Part shown: piece by piece, positions 31,854 to 36,680 of the stretch
How the letters are laid out: the number at the start of each line of letters is the position of its first letter
Position numbering within the stretch: the stretch's first letter is position 1
NCBI GenBank assembly: GCA_947313825.1
Contig: CAMZNJ010000038.1
Span: forward strand, 1-36,680
DNA from: an uncultured Deferribacteraceae bacterium
Lineage (GTDB): Bacteria > Chrysiogenota > Deferribacteres > CAMZNJ01
Length of the DNA stretch: 36,680 nucleotides
Reading direction: 5' to 3'
The notes under the pieces: generated by a model
Databases searched by the model: none
Seen by the model: the letters and a program-made list of their open reading frames with translations, nothing else
Told to the model about the DNA's origin: nothing
Made by a program: the position numbers and the translations under genes

Positions 31854-32828
31854 GGCGTGTTCCTCCACGTCAGTATGTTTCTTGTTTGTTTTGTCTACAA
31901 TTTTCGATCCGTACTTTTTGGAAAAGTGGTAAATCACACCGCAAGAAACAGCAATGGACGAATATGTACCGATGGCAACGCCGATGGTAATACCGGCGGA
32001 GAAGCCCCGTAGTGCGGGACCACCAAGGATGAGTATGACACCCGATGCCATGAGGGTTGTGAAGGAGGTGAGGATGGTACGGTTGAGGGTGCTGTTGATG
32101 GCGTTGTTCATGACAGCTTTTACGTCCATGGGTGTGTCGGAGTCGAGGTTTTCGGTGGCAAACTTCACCTTCATCTCTCGGACTCTGTCCAAAATAATAA
32201 TCGTATCGTTGAGGGAGTAGCCGACGACGGTCAGAACGGCGGCAACAACGGTGAGGTTAATCTCCAAGGATGAGAGGGAGTAGAAGCCCATGAGAATAAT
32301 AATATCGTGGGCGAGGGTAACGATGGCACCGAAGGCGTAGAGAACTTCAAACCGTATCGTAACGTAGATGAGGATACCGAGCAGGGCGTAAAGGGTTGCG
32401 AGTAGAGCCTGCTTTTTGAGGGCATCACCAACGCGAGGACCAACTTGGCTACTTTGTAGGAGTTCGTAGTTGTCGCCACCGATGGATGAGTGAAGTGCGT
32501 CGGATACTTGTGATTTGGTGATGTTGAGGGGTTGATCCAGCGTAGGAATACGGATGATGAGTTCATCTTTGTCGCCACCAGCAGACTGAAGTGTTACGCT
32601 ATTGTACCCCCTGTCGTTGAGCTCAGAACGTATTTGGTTGAGATCGAGGGTGGTGTTTTCCGCACGAATATGGACAAGTGTGCCACCAGCGAAATCTATG
32701 CCGTAGTCGAACCCTTTAACGGCGATAAGACCAGCAGAGCCGATGAGTAGTATTGCCGATAGGATGTAGAATTTTTTGATATGACCGAGGAAATCGATAT
32801 GCGTTCCCGGTTTGATCAGTTGAAACAT
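31836..32828 (-). CDS. secF: Protein translocase subunit SecF
   Basis: Partner of SecD; the pair uses the proton gradient to pull secreted proteins through SecYEG on the periplasmic side. 330 aa, six-helix plan: TM1 (about 19-40), the SecF signature FDYGIDFAGGTLVHI, the periplasmic P1 domain (about 60-130), then YALLGILIYVTIRFEVLYAFGAIVTLAHDI and VGYSLNDTIIILDRVREM, the family motif. The C-terminus is a polar tail (KKHTDVEEHADGARI) overlapping a minisatellite. The ATG at 32828 follows AAGGGGAAC and is 14 bp after the secD stop. Confidence 0.96.
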   Translation of the reverse strand: MFQLIKPGTHIDFLGHIKKFYILSAILLIGSAGLIAVKGFDYGIDFAGGTLVHIRAENTTLDLNQIRSELNDRGYNSVTLQSAGGDKDELIIRIPTLDQPLNITKSQVSDALHSSIGGDNYELLQSSQVGPRVGDALKKQALLATLYALLGILIYVTIRFEVLYAFGAIVTLAHDIIILMGFYSLSSLEINLTVVAAVLTVVGYSLNDTIIILDRVREMKVKFATENLDSDTPMDVKAVMNNAINSTLNRTILTSFTTLMASGVILILGGPALRGFSAGITIGVAIGTYSSIAVSCGVIYHFSKKYGSKIVDKTNKKHTDVEEHADGARI

Positions 32829-32842
32829 ATTGTTCCCCTTGC

Positions 32843-34399
32843 TTAAATATACAGCTTACTTATGTTTGTTTTACGTTTTATTACGGAATGGACGATGGTT
32901 TTGGTAATAAAGATGGAGGTAAACATGGACGCGATAATACCGAGGGACAGAGTAACGGCAAACCCTTGAACAGGACCTGTGCCAAAACTGAACAGCACCA
33001 ATGCCGCAATGAGGGTGGTAACGTTGGCATCAAAAATGGACGAAAAGGCTTTGGCGTAACCTAAATCGATTGCCTCTTCGGGAGGGGTGCCAAGGCGAAG
33101 CTCTTCCCGTATTCGCTCAAATATTAACACGTTGGCGTCAACAGCCATACCGAGGGTCAGAATCAACCCAGCAATACCTGGTAGGGTAAGGGCTGCACCG
33201 ATTACCGATAAAGCTCCCATAACCAGAACAAAATTGAGAATGAGGGCGATGTTGGCTACAATACCGAACAAACGGTAATAAACTAGCACAAAAAGCATGA
33301 CTAAAGTTGTACCAACAATGATAGCGCGTATGCCCATGCGAATAGAATCCTCACCAAGGGATGCACCGATGGTAGTATCCTGCTCGATAACAACTTTCGT
33401 TGGGAGGGCACCGCTACGCAACACAATGGCAAGATCGTGGGCTTGAGTGTAGTTCATGGCACCGCTAATCTGAGCGTTACCGCCGTAGATGGGTTCGTTG
33501 ATGTTTGGGGTGGAGAATACTTTATCGTCCAGCGTAATTGCTAGTACGCCACCGGTGTTTTGCGATGTTACTTCGCCGAATATTTTGGCACCAGTGCTGT
33601 CGAAAGTGAGGCTAACAGCAGGCTCGTTGTTGGAGCGGGAAACAGTGGTGGAGGCGTCGAGGAGGTTGCTACCGGTAAGAAGTGGTGTCTTGCTCACAAC
33701 GAATGGAATGGAACCGGTAACCTTGCCGGTGGACGGATCAACAATATCCTCATACATGATAATCTCGTCGCCACTAGGACGGAAGTTAGGATTGCTCTGA
33801 GCAGCCTGAGAGGCACTCTGATTGACAAGGCGGAAAGCTAGGAACGCCGTTTTACCAATGAGCTCGACAGCACGTTCAGGGTTGTCGATACCAGGAAGCT
33901 CCACAACAATCTCGTCAACACCTTGCTTTTGGATGACAGGTTCGTTGACGCCGAAAGCATCAACGCGGTTGCGGATAACAACGATGGATTGCTCCACAGC
34001 GAACCGTTTGCTGTTGCTAGTGTAGTTGTCGGTGAAGGTGTAGGTTAGTTGGCGAGGGGTGGATACGGGGGCTTTGAGTATGCCACGGTAGTTGCGAGTA
34101 ACGTAGTCTTCAAGTTTGTCGTCGGGTCGACCGGTGAGTCGGATGACAACAGAATCGATACTGCTCCCCGGTTGAATGCGGGAGTAGGAGATACGTTCGT
34201 TGCGTAGGTCGCGTTGGAGCTGTTGGATGAGGTTGTCGCGGGCACTTTCCACACTTTTGTCCAGATCAACGGAGAGGATAAGTTGGATACCACCTTGCAG
34301 ATCGAGTCCGAGTTTTATTTTTTCGCTCAGGGGGTACATGAGGTAAAGAGCGGTGGAGATAATCGCGACGATGACCACCCACCGTTGTAATAAATTCAT
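32843..34399 (-). CDS. secD: Protein translocase subunit SecD
   Basis: 518 aa from the ATG at 34399, which has AAGGAG (34414-34409) upstream; the frame is open further but without homology. TM1 (about 5-24), LGLDLQGGIQLILSVD (D1 motif), periplasmic head with RVDAFGVNEPVIQKQGVDEIVVELPGIDNP and VSLTFDSTGAKIFGEVT, then ALPTKVVIEQDTTIGASLGEDSI and LTLGMAVDANVLIFERIREEL, the proton-path motif shared with RND transporters. TM2-TM6 complete the channel. Normal length for a bacterial SecD. Preceded by a 319-bp non-coding stretch, so it is not translationally coupled to yajC. Confidence 0.96.
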   Translation of the reverse strand: MNLLQRWVVIVAIISTALYLMYPLSEKIKLGLDLQGGIQLILSVDLDKSVESARDNLIQQLQRDLRNERISYSRIQPGSSIDSVVIRLTGRPDDKLEDYVTRNYRGILKAPVSTPRQLTYTFTDNYTSNSKRFAVEQSIVVIRNRVDAFGVNEPVIQKQGVDEIVVELPGIDNPERAVELIGKTAFLAFRLVNQSASQAAQSNPNFRPSGDEIIMYEDIVDPSTGKVTGSIPFVVSKTPLLTGSNLLDASTTVSRSNNEPAVSLTFDSTGAKIFGEVTSQNTGGVLAITLDDKVFSTPNINEPIYGGNAQISGAMNYTQAHDLAIVLRSGALPTKVVIEQDTTIGASLGEDSIRMGIRAIIVGTTLVMLFVLVYYRLFGIVANIALILNFVLVMGALSVIGAALTLPGIAGLILTLGMAVDANVLIFERIREELRLGTPPEEAIDLGYAKAFSSIFDANVTTLIAALVLFSFGTGPVQGFAVTLSLGIIASMFTSIFITKTIVHSVIKRKTNISKLYI

Positions 34400-34548
34400 A
34401 ATATGAAGCTCCTTAGTTTTTTGTATAACTCGTGTGCGGGGCTGACCTAACCGCGGGGTATAGCCGTGTAATCGTTGGTGTGCCCGCGATGCACCTGAGC
34501 GTGGCTCTGGAAGCATGGGAGGGGTTGCAATTAATATACACCAATGAA
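34400..34548 (-). promoter_or_regulatory. Structured ~150-nt leader of secD
   Basis: GC-rich, unlike its AT-rich surroundings. On the RNA, CGCGGG (34488-34483) can pair with CCCGCG (34457-34452). Alternatively GCGG (34454-34451) pairs with CCGC (34439-34436). The two stems share bases 34452-34454, so they exclude each other. The second ends about 21 bases before the SD. This suggests a switch or attenuator, but I match no known riboswitch. Confidence 0.4.
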
Positions 34549-34555
34549 TCTTTAT

Positions 34556-34584
34556 ATAATATATCAATCAAACATTTATGTAAA
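34556..34584 (-). promoter_or_regulatory. Promoter of secDF
   Basis: On the minus strand: TTTACA (34584-34579), 17-bp spacer, TATTAT (34561-34556). Predicted start near 34548. Confidence 0.6.
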
Positions 34585-34627
34585 ATATTTGAAGGGTATG
34601 CTACACAAATACCATCACGGCACAAGT

Positions 34628-34682
34628 GCCACACCATCAGAAACAACGCTGTTGAAGGGGCGTCAGTTCTGATTAGTGTGGC
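34628..34682. repeat. 55-bp inverted repeat between yajC and secD
   Basis: GCCACAC (34628-34634) pairs with GTGTGGC (34676-34682), ATCAGAA (34636-34642) with TTCTGAT (34667-34673), and a small inner stem CAAC/GTTG lies at 34644-34654. It may be the 3' end structure of the yajC mRNA; no T-run follows on the minus strand. Confidence 0.55.
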
Positions 34683-34718
34683 AGTGTTGGTTAAACGAAG
34701 ATGCAAGTGTGCAAAAGC

Positions 34719-35159
34719 CTACTTATCACTTTCGTCAGAGGTGTCGTTGCTGTTGTTATTGCTGTCGCTGTCGCTATCATTGCCCGAATCCCCTTTCTTC
34801 TTGGAATTCTTTTTCTTGGCAGGAGCCTCCTTAGCAGGGGCAGGAGTAATAGTGGGGGCAACCTTGCCGCTAACACCTTTGCGTGCAAGTTTGACATTTA
34901 TCTTGGGGGCGATTTCAACGATGAGGTTGCCGTCGTCAAGAACGGTGATAATCTTGCCGTGAATACCTGAAATAGTGAGGATTTCGTCGCCAGCGGAGAG
35001 GGCATTAAGCATGTCCCGTTGGAGTTTGTTTTTCTTGGAGTTTGGTCGGATAATGAGGAAGTAAAATACCAAGACGATAAGTATAAGTGGCATAAATGAC
35101 ACTAAGGGTGATGTTGCTGCCGTTGGTTCGGCGGCGTAGGCTACTGATGTGAAAAGCAT
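34719..35159 (-). CDS. yajC: YajC, Sec translocase accessory protein
   Basis: 146 aa. A single TM helix (about 21-40; LVSFMPLILIVLVFYFLIIRP) is followed by the conserved cytosolic part RPNSKKNKLQRDMLNALSAGDEILTISGIHGKIITVLDDGNLIVEIAPKINVKLAR. YajC associates with SecDF. The end is an extra tail of about 45 residues: Ala/Pro/Lys-rich, then Ser/Asp/Asn-rich. The typical family member has about 85-115 aa. Start ATG 35159 with AAGGAG upstream. Confidence 0.94.
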   Translation of the reverse strand: MLFTSVAYAAEPTAATSPLVSFMPLILIVLVFYFLIIRPNSKKNKLQRDMLNALSAGDEILTISGIHGKIITVLDDGNLIVEIAPKINVKLARKGVSGKVAPTITPAPAKEAPAKKKNSKKKGDSGNDSDSDSNNNSNDTSDESDK

Positions 35160-35183
35160 AGGGTAGTCTCCTTAAAATAGTGA

Positions 35184-36410
<1,227 letters not shown>

Positions 36411-36435
36411 CTAATGGGGTACAAATGAAGAAGCC

Positions 36436-36645
36436 CTAGTATCTAGAACGACTCTTGTACAGCAACTTTTGTTGCTTGCGTTGTGCTTTTAGTTTCTGCT
36501 TACGGCGTACTTCCGTAGGCTTTTCGTAAAATGCATGACGCTTAAGTTCACGTATTAGCCCTTCACGCTCGATCTTCTTTTTCAAGACGCGAATAGCTTG
36601 TTCAACGTTGTTGTTGTCCACGCGGACAATAGCATTGACAGCCAA
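36436..36645 (-). CDS. rpsU: Ribosomal protein S21
   Basis: Small-subunit protein, 69 aa from TTG 36645. It is recognised by VEQAIRVLKKKIEREGLIRELKRHAFYEKPTEVRRKQKLK, the S21 core (xFYEKPxxxRRKK) with its basic tail. The strong SD GGTGGTGA (36658-36651) overlaps in-frame GTG codons at 36657 and 36654; those are too close to or inside the SD, so TTG is the better start. S21 helps the small subunit pair with the mRNA SD. 145 bp separate it from tgt, so it may have its own transcript. Confidence 0.92.
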   Translation of the reverse strand: MAVNAIVRVDNNNVEQAIRVLKKKIEREGLIRELKRHAFYEKPTEVRRKQKLKAQRKQQKLLYKSRSRY

Positions 36646-36680
36646 AACAATCACCACCTTTTTTAAAATTTTAGATGACC

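Noticed and set aside
34436-34530. SRP RNA, tmRNA or RNase P RNA in the GC-rich block before secD
   Set aside because: The plus strand begins GGGGCTGA like tmRNA, but the TG loop, tRNA-like end and SRP GGAA-type core are missing.
34432-34962. 176-codon plus-strand frame antisense to yajC and the secD leader
   Set aside because: Second half is the complement of the yajC tail; no SD or recognisable domain.

Overview
The window is about 36.7 kb of chromosome from a Gram-negative (diderm) bacterium. Lipid A synthesis (lpxB), a LolA-type lipoprotein carrier, SecDF-YajC and a PilM-like protein indicate an outer membrane. A MqnA homologue indicates menaquinone made by the futalosine route, which fits the complex I genes in the same window. 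TrmFO, the Tgt-YajC-SecD-SecF run and a CHASE2 cyclase would suit a lineage such as Deferribacterota or a neighbouring deep-branching phylum. That placement is a guess from gene content; the sequence alone does not name the organism.

Layout. A 3'-truncated trmFO (minus strand) diverges from a lolA-like gene (plus strand). After a 400-bp non-coding stretch with a folded RNA candidate and direct repeats comes an eleven-gene nuo operon, nuoABCDHIJKLMN (2635-13430). It lacks nuoE, nuoF and nuoG, so the NADH-oxidising arm is not encoded here. Two tRNA pairs follow (Lys-Glu, Val-Asp), each behind a good sigma70-type promoter. Next is a roughly 500-bp gene-free stretch and an orphan 186-aa gene of unknown function. 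A minus-strand block then reads, in transcription order, a secreted protein, a GltD-like flavoprotein, PilM-like, a secreted AMIN-like protein and LpxB. A tandem pair of paralogous MATE transporters and truA are on the plus strand. The rest, on the minus strand, is in transcription order rpsU, tgt, yajC, secD, secF, an LPP20/FlgT-like secreted protein, a CHASE2 adenylate/guanylate cyclase, a transglutaminase-fold protein and mqnA.

How it works together. Complex I without the NADH module would pass electrons to a quinone pool that MqnA helps to make. The electron donor must come from elsewhere: ferredoxin, flavodoxin, or EFG encoded at another locus. YajC-SecD-SecF, LolA and LpxB serve the envelope. 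The cyclase senses an extracytoplasmic signal through CHASE2 and sits between two exported or membrane-anchored proteins of unknown role.

The most distinctive feature is repeat expansion. Minisatellites of 11-20 bp units fill both convergent gene junctions and follow nuoN and secF. In-frame tandem repeats extend or interrupt TrmFO, NuoC, NuoJ, LpxB, TruA and the signal peptide of the LPP20-like protein. Other points worth following are the folded element upstream of nuo, the structured leader of secD with two mutually exclusive hairpins, a leaderless secreted gene, the MATE leader with a mini-ORF and helically phased repeats, and a transglutaminase-fold protein whose catalytic Cys is Ser. I found no CRISPR array, insertion sequence, prophage or obvious defence system.
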